Positions 22,673-32,392 of a DNA stretch of 64,000 nucleotides are shown piece after piece; positions within the stretch are counted from its first letter, which is position 1; each line of letters opens with the position of its first letter. Where the stretch lies: positions 1,798,001 to 1,862,000 of the forward strand of contig BQUP01000001.1 of NCBI GenBank assembly GCA_022835595.1. Reading direction: 5' to 3'. The notes under the pieces are model-generated. The model had not been told where the DNA came from. It was given only the letters and a program-made list of their open reading frames with translations, and ran no database searches. The DNA is from Cystobasidium ongulense (taxonomy: Eukaryota > Basidiomycota > Cystobasidiomycetes > Cystobasidiales > Cystobasidiaceae). The translations under genes and the position numbers were made by a program.

Positions 22673-23209
22673 TTAGAACGGCGGGCCCTTGTTCAGTAAG
22701 GGGGGTGTATCGATAACTTGTAGCTGTAGCCTTTTTTCGCGAGGAAAAAGTTGATTGTACTCGAAGTTGAAAGGGGATGCCAATATTAGCATTGATGACC
22801 TTGAACAGAACGTGCTTGCGACATCAAGCTTCATCGTTCCGCAGGCCGATTCGACACTTCTGAGTCTCTGCCTTCTCTTGACTAGTAAATCACTTCTCGT
22901 GGTCGCACTCCCTGACGATGAAGACGCAGAAGCTACGTCGCAGGCCTTTGAGGTCGCTTCCAGAGGTGGTAGAGCATTCGGCATAAATCGTCTACGCAGC
23001 CTTCTCTCCTGAATCCAGTCTCCATGGTATGCCCTGAGCATACGTTTGCTAACCCATTTCTGCTGGAATAGCGTCAAGCTTGACCTCTTGAAGGACAGCT
23101 TGCCAACTAGGTGCTCGGGCGGATTGTAGGTGAGTCTCCATAATGGATAGAGGTTGCGCGCGCCCCATGACATGCGCACGAGGCCTTTCTGCAGGCTGTC
23201 CGCTGGCAT
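22673..23209 (-). pseudogene. Truncated duplicate of NAM9 (uS4m)
   Basis: ATG 23207-23209 opens a frame that copies the first 110 or so residues of NAM9 almost exactly, from [20 protein letters not shown] through the RRLRRRF region. It then shifts frame in the Ser-rich stretch because of a one-base insertion relative to NAM9, and past about 22847 it reads antisense through the 3' flank of the first DUF6534 gene, ending at 22673. The S4 RNA-binding domain and the whole C-terminal half are absent, so it cannot replace uS4m. It keeps the NAM9 start region and some upstream sequence and may still be transcribed. Formed by the tandem duplication. Confidence 0.85.
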
Positions 23210-24216
23210 GGCAGGCAGCAGATGCCGTGACAGTCGGTGCCGGGCAGCTGGATGAGTCCTTGAATCTGTATTGAATCAAGAATCACCTCTGCCCGGAAAG
23301 TTTGGCCTTCACCTTAGATTCCTCGATCAAGCGTGCGCGAACGACACGCGAGCAACCACTTCAAGCATGCCCGCTCTTTGTATGATAACGCACTGGGCAA
23401 CTATGCTGTCCCTCTGAGCTGCATTGTTTCATCCGGCACGCATGGTCTGACTGTCGGCGACTGGCGAGGAACACATTGATCTCGCAAGTCCGGTAGCTCT
23501 ATCGACATGGCATGGCGCAGATCGCAGGAACACGGCGTACAGTGCACTGCTGGTACTAATCCACATTGACCTTACAGAACAGATAGGTAACACACCGCAG
23601 ACGTCTATGATTCTTAGACACATACTTTACACAGGATCTGCGCACGCGCTTTCGCTATTGTTCAATAAACGGGCTCAAAAAGGAAAGTGATTGAACAAAA
23701 ACCTAGAACTGTTGCGACGCGGATAACTATTGGAATTAGAGTATTTCTTTTGGATTACCAACACAACTCGACAAGGTGAATTCCAGACAATTTGTTTCCT
23801 GGGCAAGGTTGATTAACACCGAATCAAATAACCCTGGACTGCGATCGTAAGAAGTTGCCGTGGCCCACTCAGGAAAGACTTTGGGCTTTAGATGAGCAAC
23901 CGCTTAATACGGCATGGTCAGACGGCCATTCCTTACTCGATGGCAGTTGCCGTATCATCTCTTTTTTACGGGTGGACTGCAGAGCCGCCCAGAATAAACG
24001 AGTGTTTGCGCGAAGAGTCCGACTGGCTTCGGTACGGGACACGACGGCCAGCGTGGATCTTTACCATACATATCAAAACAGCATACTTTGCGTTCCTACC
24101 GACTATACACTCTGCCCATTCCAGAATTCCACTTGTTGACTCATTGGACGACTTCAAAGCTGGAAGATTACACTCTCCATCGCAAGTACAGATCTAGAAG
24201 AGCATTGCAGTCTGGT
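23210..24216. other. Duplicated intergenic region, copy 2
   Basis: About 1 kb between the truncated NAM9 copy and the second DUF6534 gene, colinear with 20065-21105 but much changed. It presumably holds the promoter of the second DUF6534 gene. No further gene seen. Confidence 0.5.
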
Positions 24217-25762
24217 ATGGCAGGGCTGCCGTCAGCATATCAAGGGCTCATCAAGGATTTCCTGGCACCGTTGCTCGCGGGTACTGTCGTCAATGCCTTC
24301 TTATACGGCCTCACCGCCTGCTTGCAATGGCAGTATTGGCATCTCTACCGCAAGGACCAGTAAGCTAAAGTCTCGTCCTGTTGCCTTCCCGGGTGATAAG
24401 ACCCCTTTGCATATACAACTTACCTAATGTATTGGCTCGTCTCCTCTCCTCTTCGTCATCTGTAGCTGGGTCCTACGAGCATGTGTGGCAACTCTCTTGA
24501 TAACCGATACTCTGGGCCTGATCGCAGTTGTCCATATGCTGTATGAATATACTGTTACAGGCTATGGTAGTGTAATGTCGATGGCGGTACAACGTAGGTG
24601 GTGCCTGGTCAGGATAAATGCTTTGTTGGAGCTGAGGCTGCCCCATATAGATTGGCAATGGCCTGTCATGGCTGTCACAACTGGAATTTCCGCCCTAGTG
24701 TCGCAAGGCTTCCTGGTCTCTCGTGTTCACCGCTTTACAAAGAGCTTATGGGTGACCTTACCATTGCTGGTACTCACGCTCGCAGCTGTAAGTGCTATTC
24801 ACTCCGGCATTCCCTACACTAAAATCCGCCTCAGCTCGTACTCAGATCCACTTTTCCTTCGTTACAGTTCAGTGAGAGTATTTGGATCGCTACCCTGATC
24901 ACAAGGTACACGGAAGTTGAAGGAAGACAAAGTGAGATCGAAAGCACTTTCTGAGACCTCCCAGAAATTTCTCTGATATCTACCCTTGTCCTCAATACAG
25001 ATCTCGAGAATGCTCTGACAGCATGGGCAGCAGTCACTGCCGCTGTCAACTTCGTGGTCAGTCCTGCAAGCCAAACAGACTTTTGCTTGCTGCTGACTTC
25101 GATTACTCCTGATATTCAGCTTTGCGCGACAGTTATCGCCTTCTTACTCCGTATGAAAGACATGGAATACGTGAATACGCGACAGTGAGTCTTTGTTTGA
25201 GACAGGTGATGTCAGAAGGAAGAAGAGCTTACAAATCTATCCGCAACTCGACAGTCTGGTGCGGCGATTGATGACTACAGCTCTGTGAGTGAAGCTAAGT
25301 GTGTATTTAATTGCCATAGCTTACTTATCATGCATCTTCTTTGTATCGCGCAGGCTCACCAGCGTCGGCTTGGTTCTACTAGAAGTCGGCTGCATCATCA
25401 CATATATCGTAGCGGGGGACACGAATGTACCAACTTCTCTGCTTATGACACTGGGCCGCGCATATACGCTCGTGTTGCTCATCAAGTAGGTATTGGATTT
25501 TATGGCCTTACGCATTATACTTGCATCTGCTGCTTGCTGATAGCCAACCCTCTTTACTGTCATCAGTCTGAACCACCGGTACTCAGACGATCCTTTAGGT
25601 CCAGGTGGAGGGCATAGTGGGATACGATTCCTACAGAGCCAAGGGAGGCGACCTCATGCTCCTTCAGATTTCCTAAGCGTGGAATTCCCCACAGCCAATG
25701 AGGCGGAAGCGGAAGAGGCGGCTGCGAAGGAAATCAAACATACAGCAGAGATTCAGTGTTAA
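24217..25762 (+). CDS. DUF6534-type seven-helix membrane protein, copy 2
   Basis: Paralog of the gene at 21106, with the same exon-intron plan and about 320 residues from ATG 24217-24219 to TAA 25760-25762. Helix 1 reads LLAGTVVNAFLYGLTACLQW, helix 2 LITDTLGLIAVVHMLYEYTV, helix 3 MAVTTGISALVSQGFLVS, helix 5 LENALTAWAAVTAAVNFV, helix 6 LTSVGLVLLEVGCIITYIVA and helix 7 LLMTLGRAYTLVLLI. Every splice site used in copy 1 is preserved and no frame break was found. Differences cluster in loops and in the C-terminal tail, which is richer in Glu/Ala. Both copies being intact, while the linked NAM9 fragment decayed, suggests each is under selection. Confidence 0.8.
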
Positions 25763-26326
25763 GAACTAGAACGGCGAGCCAGTGTTCGGTAAGGGGTGTA
25801 TTAATAATTCGTAGCTGTAGCCTTTCTTCGTTAAACAACGTTTAATTGTACTCGAAGGTGAAAAAGGCAATGCAATTCAATCATCTGTACTGACGAGAGT
25901 GTCCTCAAAAAAGACCATGCTTGCGATATCAAGCTTCGTCTTTCGGCAGGTACCGTAGACATCAGCTCTACCCAAAGTGTTTCCAAACTTCCGCCCTTCA
26001 CGGATCGTCCGCCATCCGGACTGCGGGCGAGCTGTGTGCAGCAGCAAGCAGCTAGCTTTCACATAGGTATAAGCATGTCGATGAAGCAAGCTACGGAGGG
26101 GAATGGGCTTTATGTCGACTTGTTATCGTCGCATTGTATCATCTCTTGAAAGCACTCGTGTTTCGTGCCTGGACCTAACTCTAACTTTTTGACTTTTTTT
26201 CCTCGACCTCGACGCGTTTCTGCAGTTCGCAGCTTGAACCTGCTTCGACCGCAAATACCCTCAGCTCGGAACACGGAGAATCAGAAGCAGAAGACCCTGC
26301 GCACTCTCACCTATACGGCTCCAATC
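25763..26326. other. Intergenic region upstream of the C9-methyltransferase
   Basis: Left 190 bases belong to the duplication (3' flank of the second DUF6534 gene). The rest is unique and should carry the promoter and 5' UTR of the methyltransferase, including a pyrimidine-rich run near 26190-26210. Confidence 0.45.
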
Positions 26327-28011
26327 ATGCCTGGTATCGATGGCCCTCCCAAGGTCAGCAAGGCCGTGACCGTCCCTCAACCGCCATACCCCGTCGACGG
26401 CAATGGCGACTTCAGCAACCTTCAGCTCGCCGCGCTCGTGCTTGCTGCGCCCTTCGTGCTCTTCAAGTTCTTCATTCCATACTTCACCATCGGCTTCTGG
26501 TCGTACCTCCTCTTCCTCCCCATCACCGGCGTGCCCGTTACAGTTGCATACTGGCATTTGATGTCCAAAATTGGTTCTCTCAAGCGCGAATATGTAGCAA
26601 AGCGACTTCCAGGAAAGCCAATGGATTACTACTTTACATTCAAGGATGCAGAGCTCAAGAAGAAGTACACAAACAAGAAGATCCCGTGGCAGACTCTGTA
26701 CGACGCGTACTTTGATGGCAAAGTGGATTTCAACCGTGCGTAGCCTAGATTGATCGCGCGAATAGTATTTGCTTTTGAGGCAAAGTCATCAAGCTGATCA
26801 ACTTTTATATACTCGCAACTTTGCTATCTCCATACAGACGATGTCCTTGAGACACTAGAAGCCAAGCATGACTGGGCCACCTTTGAGATGACCTGGGAGC
26901 TGTTCGTTCAGGTCTTCACTCAGCTAATCCCCGATGTCATTATGCACACCTCCGCCCAAGACGAGTCTCAAATTCGCGACCATTACGACCGAGGCAATGA
27001 TTTCTACTCCTGGTTCCTTGGACCAAGAATGATCTACACTTCTGGTGTCGTTACAGACGAAAACAAGAAGGAAACCTTGGAAGAACTCCAAGACAACAAG
27101 CTTGCGCTCGTCTGCCATAAACTCGAACTTCAACCTGAAGACACACTCCTTGATATCGGTTGCGGATGGGGTGCCCTTACGACTTACGCTGGAAAGAACT
27201 TCGGTTGCGATGTTACTGGTGTGACTCTAGCTAAGGAGCAGGCCAGATTCTGCCAGGAACGATTAAACACCAATGGGTAAGTGCGAGGTTGATTCCAGCC
27301 ATGTACCTACAATGCTGACATTTCTCGTTGCATGCAGCGTCTCCGCTGACCGCTCCCGCATTCTCTGCATGGACGCGCACGACATTCCCAGCGGACCAGC
27401 TGGCCGGTATACAAAGATCGTATCGCTCGAACAGGCTGAACACATCGGTATTCGACGTTATCAAGGCTTCATGCGCAAGATCAACAACCTTCTTGACGAT
27501 GATGGAATCTTTGTTCTACAAGTTGCAGGTCTACGACCCTCTTGGCAATACGAAGACCTAATCTGGGGTCTATTCATGAACAAATATGTTTTCCCTGGTG
27601 CAGATGCTTCTTGCTCTCTTGGATGGGTTATAAAGCAGGTTGAATCTGCCGGATTCGAAGTCAAGAGTGTTGATGTACTCGGCGTTCATTATGGCGCTAC
27701 CATTGCTAGATGGTACGAGAACTGGTTACAAAATGGTGACAAGTGCTCAGAGAAGTACGGTGAAAAGTTAAACAGAGTTTGGAAATTTTTCCTTGCTAGC
27801 AGCGTCATCACTGCTCGTCAAGGTGGTAGCTCTGTTTTCCAAGTAAGCGGCACAGCCCAATACTAGCGCTTGAGTGCAGACCTGACCTGTCATTCCTTCC
27901 GCACAGATTACTCTACACAAGAACCTGAACAAATACAATAGAATCGATGGTGTCAAGAGCCACTCGAGCGTTCACATCGCAAAGAAGGAGGGTGTGTCGG
28001 AGGTCATCTAA
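26327..28011 (+). CDS. MTS1: Sphingolipid C9-methyltransferase
   Basis: SAM-dependent methyltransferase of the cyclopropane-fatty-acid-synthase superfamily that adds the C9 methyl branch to the sphingoid base of fungal glucosylceramide. Four exons give about 490 residues. Two N-terminal hydrophobic segments (LAALVLAAPFVLFKFFI and GFWSYLLFLPITGVPVTVAY) are the fungal membrane anchor that separates this family from bacterial Cfa. Then DESQIRDHYDRGNDFYSWFL, SAM motif I LLDIGCGWGALTTYAGKNFG, VTLAKEQARFCQERL, IVSLEQAEHIG, and GWVIKQVESAGFEVKSVDVL. ATG 26327-26329 (MPGIDGPPKVSKAVTVPQPP) gives the usual N-terminus; a larger open frame upstream has no ATG. Stop TAA 28009-28011. Confidence 0.9.
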
Positions 28012-28486
28012 GCATCAGTTCCGAATCAAATTCAAGAGGTCGTTCGGATTGAGTGGATAAAAGCCCGGAAGCAACAGGCAAAATACACCCCTAGACGTAG
28101 TACAATTGACCTTCCGCCTAGAGTAATACCTTATGATGCGCTATTCGCAAATTGAGCATAGATTTACGTTCTAGGATGTGAAAGCAATGAGACACGCAAT
28201 TTATAATACAGGTCGTACAACAATCCTAACACTTCGGTCTCGATTAGAAGGCCCCAAGTCGAGTACAGATGCAAATAAGCGACGTAAATTCGGGTCGAGT
28301 GATTTATTGCTAACATCCGACGGTCATACTAACATCCAACTTAACTGACACTATACTCGATTGCCTCGATAGAGAGTCTGATATATGGTCTGATACGGCT
28401 ACAAGGCTACTGAATGACGATTTCCAAGCACAAAGGCATGTTGGAAGACGGAAGGTATGCCAGAAAGGGAAATAGCCGGCGATTGT
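28012..28486. other. Convergent 3' intergenic region
   Basis: 475 bases between the ends of the methyltransferase and Con-6 genes. No RNA gene, repeat or credible open frame was seen. Confidence 0.45.
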
Positions 28487-29060
28487 TCAGTGAGTGTGTT
28501 CCACCTCCGCTCCATGTTCGTCATGATGGTGTTTCTTGGCGTCAAGAACATCATGATCTTGACCAACGTGATGAGCATGGTGGTGATCCCCTTCCAAAGC
28601 TTTATGAGTATGATGATGAACGGCTGATTCTTTGTTTCCTGCTAGTTTGGTAACGTCCATTTCGAGATCTACTTCGTAGCCTAGATGCTCGAGCTTATCC
28701 ATTACCTTTTCTTTGCCTTCTGTGGAGACTGTTAGTAGCAAGGGAACGGCGGAAATTAGTTTGCGAGTGGATGATAAAGAGTCAGGGCATAGATGCATTG
28801 TGTGAAAGAACGGTCAGAGGTACATCAGATGTTGGTGAGCCCTGCATGCAGCGAGTGCGATCAAACGCACCTCGAGGGTTGTGCAGAGCAGCTTTGACTG
28901 TAAACACACAATTTAAGCTGCGATTCTGTGAACTTTGGCCTACTGTACTTACGCCCTCTGACTTGATTGACTTCCTTGACCCTGATATGCGAGTATCCAG
29001 TGGCGATTGATCGTCAGCCAGGGAATTGGCAGCTTGCCCATGCGGACCCATCGCTCACAT
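28487..29060 (-). CDS. Small Con-6 family protein with histidine-rich tail
   Basis: Spliced by eye into about 97 residues. The core is VNQVRGLKAALHNPRVSTEG followed by KEKVMDKLEHLGYEVDLEM, which fits the Con-6 motif (RG-KA-L-NP-VS-E-KE-----LE-LG) found in small fungal proteins first described as conidiation-specific in Neurospora. The last 45 or so residues hold about 16 histidines in clusters (HHHTH, HHHAHH, HHHDEH, EHTH), which could bind metal. Three introns: the core junctions are secure because the motif reads across them. The start is less sure: the best model puts the first intron inside the ATG (AT at 29059-29060, G at 28981), since no in-frame ATG precedes the motif otherwise. Stop TGA 28487-28489. 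Confidence 0.65.
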
Positions 29061-30419
29061 TGTATGCGACTACTGTACTGAGCAAGATCAAGGTTCTTCG
29101 AGTGTGGGTAATTGGCAGGAAGCAAAGTCAGAGACCGTACGGCACCGTTGCTCTTGCAATTGCCCTGTTTGATCATGTGATTGAAGGCGCTTTGGCAAAT
29201 GACGACAGTCTGGTTCAGAAAGTCGAGGTGCAACCGGAAGGATTCCACCCAACGCCAACTGAAGCCAGGCATACACTTGGTTATGACAGCACATGGACTG
29301 GATGTGCCCAGCTCCGTGCTTTTCTTGGATTGAACGGCACTGCCGGCTCTGACCACGTGACACGTCATGATCATTCGCAGGTTATGGTACAATTTGTCCC
29401 CGATGAGAAGCATCATACATCGCAAGAAACACGCACTGAAGCACGGCACACCTTCATGACTATTGTTTGATACACATGAATTCGGGAGAGAGAGATGAGC
29501 GCAAGGGAGGAAAGGAAGGAAGATTTGAGGGGGGATTTCAGAATTTGCCTAGTATCAACCTTCGCAGAGACTGCCACTTTGGGATCAGAAACCGCTTGTT
29601 GCGCTTGACTCTAGTATAAGTATATGGCAATCTCATCATGTAGTGAAAGTTTGGAAAAAGGGAGGAAGTTTCGGATAAAAAGCTGAATCCACTTTTGGTT
29701 GGAAATTGAAAATGAACGGGCCTGAAAAAAGACTGGAAGAAAGAGACTGCTCAGTATAGCGCATCATGAGTCAGAGCGATATTACTTACCTTAGTGCATT
29801 GCCGTCCGCGTACGTGCATGCGGTCAGCTTCTCTTCCTGACGAGAAATCTCTGATGATCGGGCTCATGCATGAAAAATGAAGAAGACGAGGACGGAATGG
29901 AGAGGAATGCTAAGGGCCTCAAGCGGCATGTGTGTGTACTTTGACGAGCTTAGTGTTATCGATGATGTCCTCGTTGGGTGCAGTCATGCTGCAGGGGAAG
30001 ATGAGTCTGAAGCAGTGAAAGCAAAGCAAAGCCTCAGCGAGAAAGGCGAAGCGGCTCGAGGCTCGCCTGCAAGTGGCAAAAACAACACATCTGGTCAAAC
30101 GCTGTAGTCTTTGCCTTGTACCGACAGAAGCTCCCGCCGGAGAACACCGAAGGTCTGCTTCCGGACAAAGATGTGAAGGAATGCCTAGCTGAGGGAAGCA
30201 CATTGATTGCGTGACGTGGATACTGGCAGGGCTAGAGTGCTATGATACAATGAAGGTATAGAGTAGAAAGTATGTGGGATAGTTGTGAATGCCATTGTAT
30301 GTAATGTATGAATATCACGTGAGTAAGCATTGCTGAGATGTTATTGCCATGTTGCCAAGCCGATATCAGATGTCGGCATGGAGTTATGACGGCAGCACTC
30401 GGTAGTAAGATACGACCCT
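29061..30419. other. Gene-free stretch of 1.36 kb
   Basis: This lies between the Con-6 start and the end of the next minus-strand gene. Frames on both strands (for example 28967-29470 plus and 29877-30107 plus) show no domain, mutually overlap and have biased composition. A purine-rich run occurs at 29490-29530. It is long for this gene-dense window and may be an extended promoter or an unrecognised non-coding transcript. Confidence 0.4.
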
Positions 30420-31704
30420 TTAGCGTCTTCGGTGTGGGTGTCCATCTTCTTCCTCGTCATCTTCAGGTAGACGGATAGATCCGTATTTCTTGAGTTCGTA
30501 CATTCTCCAGATGTACGAGGCGATGAGCGCTACCACTTGCAGTGAAGCAGTGAGAATGAGAGGCATCTGTGACATGGCAGCAAATAGTCAGCTCTTGGTC
30601 GACTGCCTCGCATGTGCATCGGCTGTACTTACGACAACTTGAACAGGCTTGTCGGTTCCCAACAAGATCGCAATGAATAAGAAAATAGTGCATCCGGCCC
30701 AAGCGATGTCCTGACCGAGGAAGGTGATAAACGCATTGATGAGACCGAGGCCAGTAATGACGCCGAATGCGATCCAGGCGTGTGTTTCGTGTTCAGACTC
30801 CCTATTGATGCAAAGCAATGTCAAACCGATATTCGCCACCAGTTTGTTGTTCCAACACTTACCATTTGCCCTCGCGGTGTCCGCTTTCAGGTCCTCTGTA
30901 TCTATACCATCTGTATCAGGCGTGAGAGTGTTAGTTTATGCTGGTCAATTCCGACAAGAATTCTCTCACCTCAATGCAATCAAGCCGTTTTGCCAGATAG
31001 CCAGGTTGATCAGGAAGAGTAAGTACATCCTCATAGGCAGGTGGACAAACAACCAAGAGAAGGGAGATCTGAATGTGACTGGGTACTTGAGGAGTGTCAT
31101 CCAGATGGTGAGCATCAGGAAGGCGGATAGAAGCAGGAAGATTTCCGAGACTAGGAAGAGACGGAGCATGAAGAAGATGGACCATAATCCCTGAAAGATG
31201 TTGGCTAGGCACTGTAAACGATCGTCGTAATGGCTGAATCAGATGTTTGCCTTTGCAGGTACTTTGCAGCCACACTTACGAAGCGGAGGCCCACTCCATT
31301 CACGATCATTTCGCGCGCAGCGGGACTCTTTACCATTGTAATCCATAGACAGTAGGATATCTCGAGGACATACATCTGCACAAGCAGTGGAGTCAGACAT
31401 ATGTCACGGCTATCTTCGTGCACCAACTACTCACCAATAGCAGGTACCCTCCAACAAGCTCCTTGCGGGCAGACCAGATAGTCTCGTATTGATCGTTGAC
31501 CTCACCCAGAGTTGGGTGGAAAGCGAACGCAGTCACAAGGTTGGCGCCCAACGCTAGCAGGAGAGTCATGGGTGTGAAGATCTGCAGGCGGATGAGCTGC
31601 TGAAGCGACGGGCTGGCGTCCTCGTCGAGCGGGGTGTGGGAGAGGTCTTCGACATTGTCGGCGTGCGTGTGGTTTGCGGTGCGGAGGGTTGATGGAGGCG
31701 ACAT
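30420..31704 (-). CDS. Polytopic membrane protein of unknown family
   Basis: Six exons in phase give about 310 residues, from ATG 31702-31704 (MSPPSTLRTANHTHADNVED) to TAA 30420-30422. After a polar N-terminus of about 35 residues come about eight hydrophobic segments: QIFTPMTLLLALGANLVTAF, ELVGGYLLL/MYVLEISYCLW, SIFFMLRLFLVSEIFLLLSA, FLMLTIWMTLLKYPV, YLLFLINLAIWQNGLIAL, AWIAFGVITGLGLINAFITF, WAGCTIFLFIAILLG and MPLILTASLQVVALIASYIW. The C-terminus is short and charged, ending in EDDEEEDGHPHRRR, and probably faces the cytosol. I do not recognise the family. No catalytic motif is apparent. Confidence 0.68.
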
Positions 31705-32392
31705 GGTTACGATGCGATGCGCTGTTCTCTGCACGGCAAGGCGGTGGCTGCAGGCAACAGGATCTCGCTGCTCTTCTCTGTGCAGTGCGAATTGCTACAA
31801 AGCCAAAGGCCGCCAAGTTGTGACAGCGCGGTCTTCGATGACAGCACAACGGTGATCGAAACAGCCCGGCGGGAGCAACGAACGCAGCGGGAGAATTCCC
31901 GACGTCGGTTCAATTCAGCCTGCTTCCCTGGCATCCTTCCAACAATTACCATGCAATTGCTGGTTCACGAGAAACACAACATCCTTGCGTCTTTTTGGCG
32001 CCACTCCCTACCTCAGCCTCATTCCCCAGAGCTATTTGCGATTCTAACTTTGGCTGTATACTACCTGTAATGCAACAGTTCAAAGTTGCCGCAAGTTTGC
32101 CATTGCCAGCACTACAGTGAAGGAGACATCCGTACTTTTGGCCATCATTTGGAGCAGCCAGATGTCATGATAACGAGCAAATCGGGCAACAGCTGGGTCT
32201 TTGAGCAATTTACGCGGTCGTTGACTCATCGGCTTGTTCGCCATTTCATCAGTACTATACTATGGGCCCTACAGATATTAAGCCCGGCAGTTGAGTAATC
32301 TGCACTTTTCTGTTCGTACAAGCAGAACTATGCCATACATCCCGAGTAGTACGCTCCCTTGTTTTCGGGTCCCCATCATCTGTCCAGGCGAA
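31705..32392. other. Intergenic region
   Basis: 688 bases holding the promoter of the polytopic membrane protein gene and the 3' flank of the MFS gene. No feature of note seen. Confidence 0.4.

Larger units (their letters stand above)
19704..22846. repeat. Tandem segmental duplication, copy 1
   Basis: This block runs from inside NAM9 exon 1 through the NAM9 upstream region and the first DUF6534 gene to its 3' flank. It is matched in order and orientation by 22847 to about 25952. The joint at about 22846/22847 fuses the DUF6534 3' flank to the interior of NAM9, as expected for a simple head-to-tail duplication of a unit of about 3.1 kb. Coding parts remain closely similar, while the NAM9-DUF6534 intergenic part has diverged strongly, so the event is old. 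Confidence 0.85.
22847..25952. repeat. Tandem segmental duplication, copy 2
   Basis: Second unit of the duplication described for 19704-22846. It begins within the NAM9-derived fragment and ends in the 3' flank of the second DUF6534 gene, where the word CTTGCGATATCAAGCTTCGT at about 25920 matches CTTGCGACATCAAGCTTCAT at about 22815, the last shared sequence before the joint. Beyond 25952 the sequence is unique and leads to the methyltransferase gene. Confidence 0.8.

Noticed and set aside
28967-29470. 167-codon plus-strand frame and overlapping 166-codon minus-strand frame
   Set aside because: The two overlap almost fully, neither has a domain, and the left end overlaps the Con-6 exon. Treated as non-coding.
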